Notes: generated by a model not told the origin, from the letters alone. A stretch of 64,000 bases of DNA from Bolinopsis microptera (GCF_026151205.1 NC_087074.1:10015226-10079225), one strand, 5' to 3'; positions 44,758-58,880 are shown, numbered from the stretch's first letter. Translations and numbers: made by a program.

Positions 44758-45991
44758 GCTCACAACAGCTGGAATAAAATAATTGAACCTCCTTTCTGGC
44801 TCACTTGTGGGCTGCTTCAGAAGGCTATACTATATATATTATATAACTGTCTAATTGAATAATTGGAAGAGAACTCCATCAGGCCTAGCTGAACCAAGCG
44901 GGGAGTTGATACACCTTTCACAAGCAAGAGCCACTTTGGTACGCCTACATGGGTCGGGGGTCCCCCCTTTTCTTTTTTTTTGGCTTTGCTGTTTGGTCTG
45001 CACTGATCACCATTATTTAGGACTCGACATGATTTAGTGTTTTACAGTGTGGAAGCTTGGGAGAAACTCTTACTCTTAGAGGGAATATCTTCGATCAGAG
45101 TTCCCGCACTCATTAGCGATTCATCAAGAGCGCTTTTTCCATGGGATTTATTTTCGTTGACTTACATATTGTGTAGTCTGAACTCTGATATTATTATCAT
45201 TGTGGTAATTTAATTTCCCGCGGAAGCTGCAAGATTTTGCAGTTTTTAATTTCCGGGTGCAGATAATTATATAGACTTAAAATAGAATTAAAGTCGATGT
45301 ACCAAGCGCTTAAGGGCCGTTGCATTTGCAATCTATAAAAGTATAAATAAATTGAATATTGGAGGCACTATTTAGTCTCGTCTAACTCTAATATCATAAT
45401 GCGAATAAAATGGGGATGACTGCAGGCTCTGTTAACTTAGTGAGAAAAATCGCCATCAGGTCTAAATTCTTTTCTTTCTCAAGGGCTCAGGGTATATGTA
45501 ATAAGATTTCAGTGATGTTTCTCCGTTTATTATTCGCATTTGTTTATTTTATACGTATAGTAATAGAGTTATAGCTTAAAGCTGATAATACGAATATGCG
45601 ATTGCGCGTGACACGCTAATATTATTGACACTCTGCTGCATGATATGGTTCCAAAGAAGCCCTTTATAAGTATAAGTATAAAATTGAAAATGTTCATTTG
45701 GTTGTTAGTTAAACATTAAAATGTTATGCTTTTGACTGAGATTAAAGCTGACTTAAATTAAATAGTCAAACGCTGCCCAAGGATGATCTGATTAATAACT
45801 TTACACTCGACTATCACGTGACTGACTTAAACACGTTTTCCAAAATAGAAGTATATGGCCCTGAGAGACTATTTAAAACCCTAACACTAACAGTAACACT
45901 CTACTCAAACACTTAATGAGTTTTGAACCTAAAATAGCTTACTGATGATGCCACCATCCTCAGTAAGAACAACAGATATACAAAATTGTAG

Positions 45992-46234
45992 TGCACCTTA
46001 TCACGCGCGGGACACGGTGGTCTGAACAATCACCTCCGTACCATTTGCAAATCAATCACCATAATTGCCTGTCCTACGTGCGGCAATGAAGAAAGGACTG
46101 TCTCGCACTTTCTTGGACAGTACCCAGATATTGCACTAGCAAAAGCTCAAGCTGGGTACTGTATTGCACAACTGCCAGGGCAATACTTTCAGGATTATTT
46201 TAGAATATTACCTCACCACCAACGACGTTTTTGA
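45992..46234 (+). pseudogene. LINE/non-LTR retrotransposon C-terminal remnant
   Basis: Reads LSRAGHGGLNNHLRTI then ACPTCGNEERTVSHFLGQYP, ending at a stop. The GH..LN.HL...I......CP.CG..E.T..H.L..CP layout is the zinc-knuckle end seen after RNase H or RT in several LINE families. The last Cys is Tyr here, and no RT domain is present upstream, so it is dead. A possible related scrap (HLSQARATLVRLH) lies near 44912. Confidence 0.65.
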
Positions 46235-46916
46235 CAACCAACATATTAATACTATTGCCAACTCGCACTAAGCACCTTCTTGTGCCCGAGGAACTGGACT
46301 AATATAAACCGAAATGACCTAATGCATTTTCTCGTGCTGTTTTAGCTCATTATCTCTGGTAGTGGTACTGGTAGTGGTTATACTTATCATCCTCTCGGCG
46401 CGGCATTCGGATATTTAATTTTATCAATTTCCCCTCATTCTACTTGCCACTTTACCCCCTTCGTACTCGTAGCTGTTCATAGATTCCCCCGGCATCTTCT
46501 AATTCCTGGAGGGTTGCCACACCACAAGGGCAGCAAAGCATCTCATACTATCCTTTTGTGGGCCACCTAGGTCCCGCTTCTCTATTTAAAAAAGGAAAAT
46601 AATTAGCTTATACTGAGCAGAAAAAACTATTGTGTTGATCCTGACATGTACTAAATTTGAATTTAATAAGAGGTGCACAATAAATTAAACTTGATCGGAT
46701 TTTCAACATTTTTGTATCATTGTTTTTTTGAAAATGTGAGCTTCTTCACAATACCAAATTTTACAATACCAAATTTGTTATACTTATATTTATACCTTTT
46801 TGGAATGATTAGTGAGTTTGATCCTTTTGGTGCGTAAATTTAAAAGTCGGGATGATGATTATAATACTCGACTGTCAGTTGACTTTTTAAACACGTTCTC
46901 TTGGTGGACCTGAATT

Positions 46917-47788
46917 ATCGGACCTTATTTGGACGGACATTACTTGAACGGACACAATTATGAACGGACATTAATATGAACATTTCATGCTTTACTGCCG
47001 GTTTACTATACGACTGAAGTGCACAATTGTATGGAAAAGTAAATTTATTCTCAATAATACGGGAGGAGGTGTTCTAACCAAATTGTACTAATATCACCCC
47101 GTAGGTATACCGGTACCGGTACACCGTAGGTACCGGTTTATTCTCTACTAAATATCGCCCATGTATGCAATATCGTCTCGGCCATGAGCTATTAATGTGC
47201 CAAGTTCGAATTCGGTTTCTTGCACTTTACTTATATATAATATTTTGCTTCCTATAAACTGGTATGTTAGGAAGCAAAAGTGGCTGTTTAATGTAACTTC
47301 AGGAAGGCGCGACTGTGAAAATAGTTGAGAAAACTACGCGCTTTAATGCTAAAATGTGATGCTTTTGGCGGAAATATAAACTGCGCCTTTTAGCAAATGA
47401 TTAAGGAAGAAAAAAATAGTCGCAAGGAAGAAAAATACCTTGTTTTTATTGATTCAACGATATAATTTAGTTTAATGATAGCTATTGAAATTGACTGACA
47501 TTAAAAAGTTGTCATATGTTGTATCACGTTGCGACCCTCACGTTGCGACCCCCACGGTCGTTCTGACGATACAGGGGGAGCCGCGCACTTCGTGCGCGGC
47601 GGGTCATACATCGTATGACAAGTCATATGCTGGACAAAAAGTTCGAAATGGAAAAAATGTTTGAAAAAATTTCAACGGACTTTAACTTGGACGGACATTG
47701 AACGGACTTTATTTAAACGGACATTAAGATGAAGGCTAGGGCCTCCAGCGTTCAAGTAATGTCCGTCCAAATAAGGTCCAATAACAGA
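46917..47788. mobile_element. TIR element, GGACC ends, about 0.87 kb
   Basis: Left GGACCTTATTTGGACGGACA (then TTACTTGAACG) and right the exact complement CGTTCAAGTAATGTCCGTCC then AAATAAGGTCC. Inside each end are degenerate GAACGGACAT/TGAACGGACTTT subrepeats. No target duplication that I can assign. Non-coding. Confidence 0.85.
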
Positions 47789-47854
47789 TAAGGTATTCGA
47801 AATCCTAGCCCTCTATTTCTAATCTGATCCCAACGGCTTTTACTAATAGTAATT

Positions 47855-49012
47855 CGCTCGCCCAAAAATTTCACGTAACTTTGGTTTTTATGGTTTTTCA
47901 GCCGTACAAAACGGTTTTACATAAACCCTAATCCCAAGGCGCAGGCTAACCCTAACCCTAACCATAACCCTGAAGCTAACCATAACCCTTGGCCTTACCA
48001 CAACCCTAACCCTGACTTGAGAGTTGAGCCCTAAATGCTAAACAATCGAATTCATGTTTTACTAGCCTGTCACGTGACCAAAACGGTTTTTTGCCCATAA
48101 ATCTCCGTGGAAGCATTTTTTACATCAACTGTCTTTTTCTTTAAAAAGGCATAAGATGTATAGAAGTGGAAGGAATTGAGAATGGGTATACCGTATGATA
48201 GTAGGTAGATAAGTTTTTCGTACGGTGTCACAAAGCAAAACATGCATAATATAACCCTCCGCATACGGTTTTTTAATGCATATTCTCCGCGCGCAGAGCA
48301 GTTATATGGTGTCGTCGCCATGGTTACCCTCCTGCATACGTTTTGCACGATTTGACGATTGATCGAATTACACTTTCGATTGCGCGGCGCCAATTGATTT
48401 AGATTACAAGCGATTTCCCGGATTTTATACATTACATGTGTGAAGTAGCTCACACTTTTCTTTACTTGATCATTGATCATGATGCGGTACAACATACTAA
48501 CTTCTCGTTTTGTTGTGAGTGCTTGATTTGTAATTGTTATACTTATACGAAATGGACCATAAATGTTATTATATATATATTATGAGTTGCATTACCTACT
48601 ACGGATTTCACGACTTTTAACTGAATATCACAACACAGGCGCAGGCTACGGTGTCCAGTCATTTAACTTTTTAAATTTGACTAATTGACAATGGTAACCC
48701 CTTCATTTTGTGTTCCGTAGCGCCCCAAGAATGGTGAATAAAGAACCATTATTTAATATTTTGACCAACATGAAACTATCGTTAAACTTAATTTAAATTT
48801 TAAATTTTAAAAGGCATGACAATCACTACGGTTGATGGAAATCTAGCGTCCGCTAACCGGCGCAATTCTTGTTACCCTACGTCATGTGGGGTGATTCGGA
48901 ATCAGCGTCCAAAAATACACCGATTCAATTCAAATCAATTTCACACCCAAATAAAAGGGCCTTTTTACAAAAATTTTTTTAAAATTTGGGCGAGCGATTT
49001 AGTAGTTACTAC
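47855..49012. mobile_element. Second TTAGGG-core MITE copy, interrupted by about 750 bp
   Basis: Begins ATTCGCTCGCCCAAAAATTT and ends AAATTTGGGCGAGCGATTTA, same family as 44382-44757 in inverse orientation. The CCCTAACCCTAACC core is at 47930-48020. Between about 48115 and 48875 unrelated AT-rich DNA is inserted. The 141-codon minus-strand frame (48070-48495) spans the junction and is not recognised as a gene. Confidence 0.7.
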
Positions 49013-49335
49013 TACTAGTATAGGAGCAGATCCCAACCCTAACCCTAACCCAATCTCTAACAAAAGCATATGCTGAAACCCTAACCCTAATGAGAAATTT
49101 GACTAACTTCCATATATGGTCATATCACGTGATCGAGACAGTTTTTCGCCAATATCTCGCTAGGGTAGCATTTTAACCCTACGGGGGGGGGGGGGGGGGG
49201 GGGGTGATTCGGAATCAGCGTCCGAAAATACATCGATTGAAGTTGGTCTAAACGGTCGGGGGGGGGGGGGCCTTTTAGAAAAATCTTGAAGATCGACTGT
49301 AGGGTGATTTAGCACGCTCGTAAAAGTCGCGTAAT
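48870..49335. repeat. Fragments of the TTAGGG-core MITE family and G homopolymers
   Basis: GGGGTGATTCGGAATCAGCGTCC occurs at about 48888 and again at 49201; CCCTAACCCTAACCC near 49034. Long G runs at 49184-49204 and 49258-49270 sit inside the second copy. Confidence 0.75.
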
Positions 49336-49821
49336 TTGACAAACTTCATTCATTTTTGTCGTATTAATATTATTCCGTCATATCTATGGTTCCTTGTATT
49401 ACGTTGTGACCAGGACCCCCATAATCATATTATCGTTTCACTAAATTTCACTAGCAACTAGTATCGTGGCCACGATACAGCCACACACTCGTGCGCGGTA
49501 GGTCTACAAGTACACGCTACAACGTGTGACAAATGGTTCCTGGACTGGGATCATTCTGAAATTGGTAAGGACCTTCTAATTGGACCTTAGAAACTTTTCG
49601 AAAATGTTGGTGGATATCGGAGTTGATATAAAGGAATAACTGCTTTTAGATTTCTAAGAATCACAACTTTAAAGACCCTACGACAATTAATGAGCACTAT
49701 ATTATAAATTTATCCAGTAACGCTTATTTTACATAGCTTACCATACTTTATATATGGTTTAGGTTAGTCTTTAGTATACTACTATTAATTATTATATACA
49801 ACTATTTTTTATAGTTGTAAT

Positions 49822-52800
49822 CACAATGCTGGCAAGCATTACCGTCGCCCTTATATTCACAACACTATTTACCCCCTATACGATTATATCCCCTTTATTG
49901 TTTTCCAGGCATTAAGACTCATCGAAAGTAGTTCAGCAGGTACATTTAAGTTCAAAACATTCTAATTCAATGTTGAAGATGACAGGAATAAGAAATAGTT
50001 ATATGGAGGTTTTTAAGAAATTTGCGCAAAATACGCGCCAGCATGTTATACGAAATTAGGTAAAAAACCCAAAATCGCCATATTCAGGTGCCTTAAAAAC
50101 CATGTTAAAATTGAGTTAGAGATCTGAAACTTTGCAGGGCGTCTAGACCTTGTCCAAATCGACTGTAAAAAAAATTTCATGTTTCAGGAGTATCGGGAAG
50201 TGGGTTTTCTGGAACCCCTGTTTTACAACAGATTGTCGTGAAGATATATCACAATGCTGGCAAGCATGACCGTGCCTCTTATATTCACAATACTATTTAC
50301 CCCCTTTACTATTTACCCCCTTTACTATTTACCCCCTTTACTTTTATAACCCTTTATTGTTTTTCGGGCATTAAGACTCATCGAAAGTAGTTCAGCAGGT
50401 ATATTTAAGTTCAAATCATTCTAATTCAATGTTAAAGATGACAGGAACAAGAAATAGTGATGTGGAGGTTTTTAAGAAATTTGCGCAAAATACGCGCCAG
50501 CATGTTATACGAAATTCGGTAAAAAACCCAAAATTGCCATATTCAGGTGCCTTAAAAACCATGTTAAAATTGAGTTAAAGATCTGAAACTTTGCAGGGCG
50601 TCTAGACGTTGACCAAATCGACTGTAAAAAAAATTTCGTGTTTCAGGAGTATCGGGAAATGGGTTTTCTGGAACCCCTGTTTTACGATAGATTGTCGTGA
50701 TACATATATTCAGGGATAGACGCTTTGCCAGTCAAATGTAGTCAATTGTAGCCTGAATTTAAGTGTCCGGAGATTCAAAAGTATAAAAGATACAGCAATT
50801 TCCGACCACAGGTCTTAAAGATAATTGTTTACACTTCAGTTTCAATTATATCAAAAAATAATTTAACGTCATCATCACCACTTGATGACGTCATCAAATT
50901 AAGTGTTTTTAAAACTTGATTTTTGACAAAATAACAATTTTTCAAACTGATTTTACACCATTAAGGAGTAATTTTATTCAAAATCTGAGGACATGTTCAT
51001 ATTAGATAATTGTTCAAGCATTCTGAAAATCTACCGGAAAGTTTCCCTACCTTGCTCCTTCATAAAGATATTTGCCATTGAAGTTAGTGCTTTTTTGAAG
51101 AATTATTTTATAAAAACGTCAATTTTGCGATTTAGTATTCTCTGGTGTTGGGCTATCCCTTGGGTTGTGGAGCTCAGTTCTGCTTCCTATAGGTATAAAT
51201 TGTGTATTAGGCTAGTTTTAAAGTTAAAAATCTAAAAGTTGCACACGTGGGGACACGCCCAAATTGATTAAAAATTGCTAAAATCACTGAAAATTGCTGT
51301 TTTTACCATTTTCTGTAAACGTTGGTGTGCCGTTGTGATTACAGTTCTTCTTGAAATACTTTGAAACTTTGCATGCTTATCAAACTATATATAAAACACC
51401 AATACCCGAAAATTTACGGCGATTCAATATTGGATGCGCACGCAACGTCCGCTCATAGTTTGCACGTGCGAAAGGTGATAATTTTGCTCATTCGTGATTT
51501 CGAACAAATTCTGCTTTACCACGACAGTTCAATGTCATTATATATAAATTTAATGCCAACTTGAATGAGTATAAAGTGGCAAATTCAGTCAGTGATCGAC
51601 CGATATGCTTACCCAAACACAAGGAAATGTTTTCAAAGGAAAAATTTCGAAATCGTTGAAACTTCCTCCTTATTAATGATGATATCAGTTTATATTTCGA
51701 CTTTATAAAGTACCCTGACATTAATCAAAAAGCGATGATATTTGACCAAAACCCATAATCATGGGTAGAGTGGACCGCTGCCAGTGTCTCTCTTTCCCAA
51801 ACAAAAGGAAATGATATTAATTTGATTGACCGTTCTCAAATGCAAAATGATACCGAGAATGAAATCGGTCGCTCGCTTTTCCCATTCATTCACGGCTTAC
51901 GAATTGTAATAAGTTTCGATTGATTACATCAATCAGATGCTGTAAAAATCTCTTTGGGTTGCGTTCGGGTCGATACCTAGTATTTCGGGGTAAGGGTGGT
52001 AGTTATTACTTATTGAATTAGCTGAAGTTTATTGAATATTTTTTGCCGAGTACAGCTGCCTTTGGGTAGTTCTTCTTAATCTATTACAATTGTAAATGAA
52101 TGGGAAAAGCGAGCGACCGATTTCATTCTCGGTATCATTTTGCATTTGAGAACGGTCAATCAAATTAATATCATTTCCTTTTGTTTGGGAAAGAGAGACA
52201 CTGGCAGCGGTCCACTCTACCCATGATTATGGGTTTTGGTCAAATATATATATACTATATATATATGTATAGACGCTTTTTGCAGTCAATTGTAGCCTAC
52301 ATTTAAGTGTCCGTAGATTCAAAAGTATAAACGATACAGTCATCTCGAACCACAGGTTTTAAAGATAATTGTTTAAGCTTTAGTTTACATTGTATTGAAA
52401 AATAATTTAACGTCATCATCATCACTTGATGACGTCATCAAGTTAAGTGTTTTTAAAACTTGACTTTTGACAAAGTAACAACTTTTTAAATCGATTTTAC
52501 ACTATTAAGGAGTAATTTTATTCAAAATCTGAGGACATTTTCACCTTAGATAATTGTTCAAGCATTCCGAAAATCTACCGGAATAGTTTCCTACCTTGCT
52601 CCTTCATAAAGATATTTGCTGTTGAAGTTAGTGCTTTTTTGAAGAATAATTTTATAAAAACACAAAAGTTGTGAATTAGTATTCTCTGGTGTTGGGCCAT
52701 CCCTTGGGTTGTGGAGCTCAATTTTGCTTCTTAAAGGTGTAAATTGTGTTATAGGCTAGTTTTAAAGTTAAAAATCGAAAAGTTGCACACGTGGGGACAC

Positions 52801-53622
52801 GCCCAAATTCATTTAAAATTAGCTAAAATCGCTAAAAATTTTGATTTTCACGATTTTTATCAACTTTGGAGTCCCGTTGTGATCCAAGTTCTTTTTGAAA
52901 TCTTCTGAAACTTTGCATGCTTATCAAACTATATATTAAATACCACTATGCAAAAATGTACGGTGATTCAATATTGTATGCGCACGCGACGTCCGCTCAA
53001 AGTTTGCACGTGCGAAAGGTGAGAAATTTGCTCATTCGTGATTTCGAATATATTCTGCTTTCCACGATATTTAAATGGCATTATATATGAATTTAATGCC
53101 AACTTGAATGAGTAAAAAGTGCCATATTCAGTCGGTTATCGACAGAAATACCTAACTAAACACAAGGAAACGTTTTCAAAGGCAGAATTTCGAAATCGTC
53201 GAAATTACCTCCTTGTTAATGAAGTTTCGACTAGCTGTGTAAATTATCCTGACATTATATTTTTATAATCAAAAAGAGATGATATTTGACCAAAACCCAT
53301 AATCATGGGTAGAGTGTACCGCTGCCAGTGTCTCTCTTTTCCAAACAAAAGGAAATGATATTAATTTGAGGAACAGTCCGCTAATGCAAATTGATACCGA
53401 GAATGAAATCGGTCGCTCGCTTTTTCCATTCGATCACGGCTTACGAATTGTAATAATGCTTATTGATTTGAAAAAGCGAGCGACCGATTTCATTCTCGGT
53501 ATCAATTTGCATTAGCGGACTGTTCCTCAAATTAATATCATTTCCTTTTGTTTGGAAAAGAGAGACACTGGCAGCGGTACACTCTACCCATGATTATGGG
53601 TTTTGGTCAAATACTACATATT
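49822..53622 (-). mobile_element. Tandem nest of three family A elements
   Basis: Minus-strand orientation. Ends GCTTGCCAGCATTGTGAT appear twice (complement at 49822 and 50249), followed by a body, a hairpin head at 51739-52243, then a second body (52262-53280) and a second hairpin head (53288-53622). The body is the reverse complement of the copy at 38-40 kb. The hairpin at 53288 lacks the 170-bp spacer of the others, like the copy at 22569. Arrangement implies insertion next to or into earlier copies. Confidence 0.8.
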
Positions 53623-56600
53623 AAATATTAATAGTCGACTACCTATGTCAGACTATGTGTGACTATGTCAGACTATGTGTGACTATGTCAGATCCCGTAC
53701 ACCAAAGTTTGACTTAATAATAATCCAACCGCTTGATACATTTCCACAAAGGCTTATTTGACTTTAAAGCTTTAACGACTCAATTTAGGAAGACCTCCGT
53801 TTGTCATATAAAATTATCGTGTACACTGCTACACGTTATACCTCTCTCGTGCACACAATCTCAACTTCCTGAACAGGTTTTCTGCACCTGTAGTTCAGCT
53901 TAATAACCTTCCGTTGTTAGGATTACAATATCCGTTTTGAGGATATCAGACGGTGAGAATTACAGCCTATAACTAGTTTCCTGGCCTATATTTATAATAC
54001 AACTAGTTTACCAGTGTGAAGACTGAAGGTTGTGAGCTGGTCAGGACGCATCAGCCATGTGGGAATATAGAGCCACCTGTAACTATTTACTACAATTTAG
54101 TGTTACCCTCCCTTCCTCTGATGTACCCTCTCTAGCTATGATTTGTTGGGGCTTACTCTATGCTAGCTATGCGGATCCGTTTTTAATTCCTGTCCTAATT
54201 GTCCTATTTCATAGCTTGACATTTGTCTTTGTTTGAGTTTTATCACAAGCCTGATAGTCAAACTTGTAACTTGCCAGCTGCCTGAAATAGGGCACTCTAT
54301 TTTTAGAGTTTTGTGAACAACCAGTGACATGTCTATTCTCGAGTTTATGAATATATTGATCACTAGCACTACAATTAACTTTACTTTATTGCAGGTAAAA
54401 TATAACTTGCGTTCATTAATAACTTGATTAAAGATTTAATAAAAGTTTTAATATGATTTCTTGCTTTAAAGCGGGCACGGACATTTTACCGACTGCTGTT
54501 TTAAATTAGGTTTAGATTATGGTTGGTGCATGGGTAAGGTTTATAAGGTTTGGTTAAGGGTGTTAGGATTTTGAATTAAGATCTAAGTATTAGCTAAGTT
54601 CAAAATCAGGGAGTAAAACGTGGTGAGAGTTGAAATTAAGCGTTGAGCACATTTTACACACAATATTGGCCGAAATCTGGGGGAAAACATCATTGTTTTA
54701 CAAATATTATACAGCAAATTGAATTGCGTTAAATTACAACTACAAGTGGAGAGCAAAACAACTAAACTCGTTCGATACTTATTATTTTCAAATTGAATAA
54801 CTGAAACTCTAAACATGTCAAAAGTCAAAACTCTCACTTCGTCCCCAACAATCAAATACATCAAAATATACATAGAAATATGCCATTGTTTTAATAATAA
54901 TATAAATTATAGCGTATTATACCTGTTGAATAACTTAAATTCCTTTCTTCATCATCATCATGTTTGTTCTTGTTGCAATTTAATTGTAAAATTCGCTGAA
55001 AAATGTATGTCTGTGGCCATAGTTTTAGCCACCCAAAATTTAACCACTTACTATTTTAGCCGATTAAATAATATCTGATAAGGTATTTCTCGAATCTGCT
55101 TACTTATCATTATGCATACAAATAAGGTAGATATTATTTTCAATTATTCAACAGGTTGCACAGTGCCGATGGCGCCCTTGTAGTTGTAGCTTGGACGCGA
55201 TGCAATTTCCTTTCTCGTCGTACCATAAATGGAACCCTTTACAAGTACCATTGAAGCATTTAATGGTTTTGAACATTGTATAAGAGCAGTTAAAAGTTTA
55301 ATTTAATCATATTGGTAGGTAAGCAGGGCGAAAACCGACTGAAATGATCTTTATAATTAAATTGGCACGGCGAACCTGCGAACTATACTACAGTGAGTGG
55401 AAAATGCACGGAAATGCAACTGCAAGTTCCATGGTTAACCTAACACTGCATCACGACTCGTTTTACCCAATTTGTAATACACGATTTTCTCAGTAAATAT
55501 TTTACTCACTTGACATTTCATTAATTCCAAAGAAATTCTTGCTCCTAAATCTCGAGACAATTTTTGACGGATAATTTCTCGCACTTATACTTCGCCCTAT
55601 TACACGTATTATACACGAGCCGAATTGGACGGCTTAATAATAGAATTACATGGTAAAGTAGTACCAGCATGAATTAAACACACGATGTGCAGCCCAGCGA
55701 ATACAGTGGTCGAGGAGACACCAAGCGACCAAAAGCTAATCTCTTACCAGGAAACTTCCAATAAGTTGTTCTTCGTTAAGTTGTTGCGCTTGTCCGTGTT
55801 TTTACCTGCAGGCTGCACGCTGACCCGTCTTCTTAATTCCATGATGTATGAACGAATAAGATAGTGCGATTCTCTCCATTTACATAGCTCAAGCTGTTTT
55901 AACTGTTTCAACAGTTTTATAAATCCATCCCGATATTTATCTTTTTAGATATTTACCCTACGTTGAGGGACCTAAATTAAGTAAGGCAACCCACGCGTCT
56001 TGACGTGGTTAAAACATCGTTATGTCCACGAACTTGTTGAGTGCCAACTACCACTAGCTGAATACAAATCTATTTCCAGCTCTGCTTTCAAGGTCTATAG
56101 CTGAATAATCCTCACCAGTCACCATATCAATGACAATCACATCGTGGACTCTGCTAGTTCGTGGACATCATTAGTCATCGCATTAGCTGAATATATATTC
56201 TTTATTTCTTTGAGCTTCCAGACATTTCAAGCTCAAGTTTGAGAGATTTGAGGAAATGAAGAATTCAGGGAATGTGTTTATCTTGAGTCTTCCATGAGTA
56301 TTTGAAGAGTAAATGTTAAATGTTAATGGTGATAGTCTAGTGTTTCAGTCTTGCAGGGAGTTGAAACTTAAACTGTCGCCAAAGGAACTCGTTTTTCTGG
56401 TGATTGTGGCAAAGGCAATCTCGACATTATGTTTCATTCATCCCTACTGATTCAAATTCGTTTAAATCATTACTAATTAATTTACTGGGTGGTTCTTTAA
56501 AGCTGCCGCGATCAAGTTTCTTTTTTCTAACTGTTTTCCTTTAACTTGTAATCTTCTTATTTGTAAGTCGAATGGCAATAAGTTTTCCTAGACAACGTGT

Positions 56601-57672
56601 TCTGCTATGAAACGAAATATTCTCTGCCTTAATAGTTGATAAGTATTGCTTCCTGTTTTTGTAGGAGATGTGTCCTCTTTTAATAGGCGATAAGTTGTAT
56701 CTTGTTTGGCGAAACGTTTTGTCTTAATATTGATTGTTGGTGCAAATAGAGAAGGAACCATGAACTGTAAAAGAATTTAACATCTTAATTGTCTCTTGTC
56801 TTTGTAGTGATAGGTTTGCTATTCGGTCTTGTGAGGCGAAACATCCTATTTTTACCTGCGATTTATTCTGACTCCTGTGCTATAAACAAGTAAACGGTTA
56901 TTACAACTTACGTTCATGTAGGTAGTGGTTTATAATTACAACAATCTTTTTATTATTAAGTTAAATAGATCAAGACACCGCAACTTCCCGCACAATTACA
57001 TGCTGGCACTGGTTCTGATTCAGAATAACATGTGGCCCTATCGAGAACAATTTATACACATCAGCTGGTGAGCGATTAGTTTTATCAAGTTAGTGTGGTC
57101 CTTGCCAGTAATCGGTATATTTTTATATAGCTCTCTCCAACTTTTACTCTTGCTGGACTGGCATAATATCGTAACAAATTAGCGATCGCTTATAGGATCT
57201 TCCGACATTTTACAGTGTGGACTTTCCTTTATCACGTACGCTTTTATTAATTTTCTTTATTTTATTAATTAAGTTTATCTAAACCAATTGATGTAAGGCG
57301 TGTCTTACTCTTACGACTGAATATGTTCAATTGTTTGTCAGTTGTATTTTAAAGTCTCGCTATCGTTAGCCAAGTTTTCGCTTTCACGTACCCCCTGGGA
57401 CCTAGCACTTGGCAGTCACTGCGCCTAGGCCCTAGTTGCCCGTTTTATTGTTTTGATCATAAGTCGCAGTGTAGTATTAAAATAAACGAAATTCATAGTT
57501 ATGAGTCGACACGGCAGAAAAATGAACAATGAACATGTATTACCCCCTCCCCACATTTGAAATGTAGCTCTTAGAGGCCAAAATGTACTCCCTTATCTCT
57601 TGATTTGAAACCAGGGATCGAATATTTTAGTTGCCGCTGTAATTTCGTGCACGCTTGGTGCGATAGTGACCT
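53623..57672. other. Intergenic 4 kb, no gene recognised
   Basis: Starts with a short GACTATGTCAGACTATGTGT repeat (53645-53690). The rest is AT-rich with no frames that carry domains, splice-flanked exon candidates, RNA genes or transposon ends that I could support. Confidence 0.5.
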
Positions 57673-58405
57673 CAAAAAGCGGACCTTTACTGATAGTTTA
57701 AATTCGACATATGACGTCATCTAGCGTCATCTAGCGTCATCTAGCGTGAAATATCGCCAGATGATGATAGATGACGCTAGATGACGCTAGATGACGCTAG
57801 ATGACGCCAATTAGCGACATTGTCGCTAAGTGCACGGCACCTTTCGAATGTCGCTATCTAGCGCTATCTAGCGCTATCTAGCGCTATCTAGCGCTATCTA
57901 GCGCTATATGACGCTATATGACGCTATATGACGCTAGATGACGCTAGATGACGCTAGATGACGCTAAGCACGCAGCACTGACGCCAGGCGACAGATAGCG
58001 CTATTTTCATAAAATTTCCGCCCTTTTTTTTGCGACATCTAGCGGTATCTAGCGCTATCTAACGCTATATGTCGCAACGACATCTGACGCAGCGCTATCT
58101 AGCGCTATCTAGCGCTATCTGGCGCTATCTAGCGGAGAATGTCGGTTTGTGACAGTTTACGCTAGATAGCGCTAGATAGCGCTAGATAGCGCTAGATATC
58201 GCGGCGACAGCTAGCGCTAGATAGCGCTATCTAGCGTAAACTGTCACAAACCGACATTCTCCGCTAGATAACGCTTGTTAGCGCTAGATAGCGCTATCTA
58301 GCGGAGAATATCGGTTTGTGACAGTTAACGCTAGATAGCGCTAGATAGCGCTATCTAGCGCTAGATATCGCGGCGACAGCTATAGCTATGGCTATGCCTA
58401 TTATA

Positions 58406-58880
58406 TAGTTGTTAAACGTTAAATATCTAACGTTGGTTATAAGTTTTATTTTTAACGTTGCAAAACGTTTATTATTTCACGTCAGATCAAGGTTACCTTA
58501 TTAACTATAAGCAGAGTTTAAAATTCAACTACATTTTAAAGTTGTATGTAGGTTACATATAAAACGTTGTTAAACGTTAAATATCTAACGTTGGTTATAA
58601 GTTTTATTTTTAACGTTGCAAAACGTTTATTATTTGATGTCAGATCAAGGTTACCTTATTAACTATAAGCAGGGTTTAAAATTCAACTACATTTTAAAGT
58701 TGTATGTAGGTTACATATAAAACGTTGTTAAACGTTAAATATCTAACGTTGGTTATAGGTTTTATTTTTAACGTTGCAAAACGTTTATTATTTTACGTTA
58801 GATCAAGGTTACCTTATCAACTATAAGCAACGTTCAAAACTCAACTAAATTTTAACGTTGTATGTAGGTTACATATAAAA
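58406..58880. repeat. About 158-bp tandem repeat, three copies
   Basis: Unit beginning GTTGTTAAACGTTAAATATC at about 58409, 58566 and 58726, rich in AACGTT. Lies in the interior of the foldback element. AACGTT-rich DNA near 44115-44240 looks related. Confidence 0.85.

Noticed and set aside
48070..48495. 141-codon minus-strand frame
   Set aside because: No recognisable domain; it crosses the border between a MITE and inserted AT-rich DNA.
38985..51235. Similar small frames (WVVELSSASYRYKLCIRL) in two family A copies
   Set aside because: The DNA itself is copied, so shared frames are expected; the third copy has a stop in the same frame and no domain is seen.
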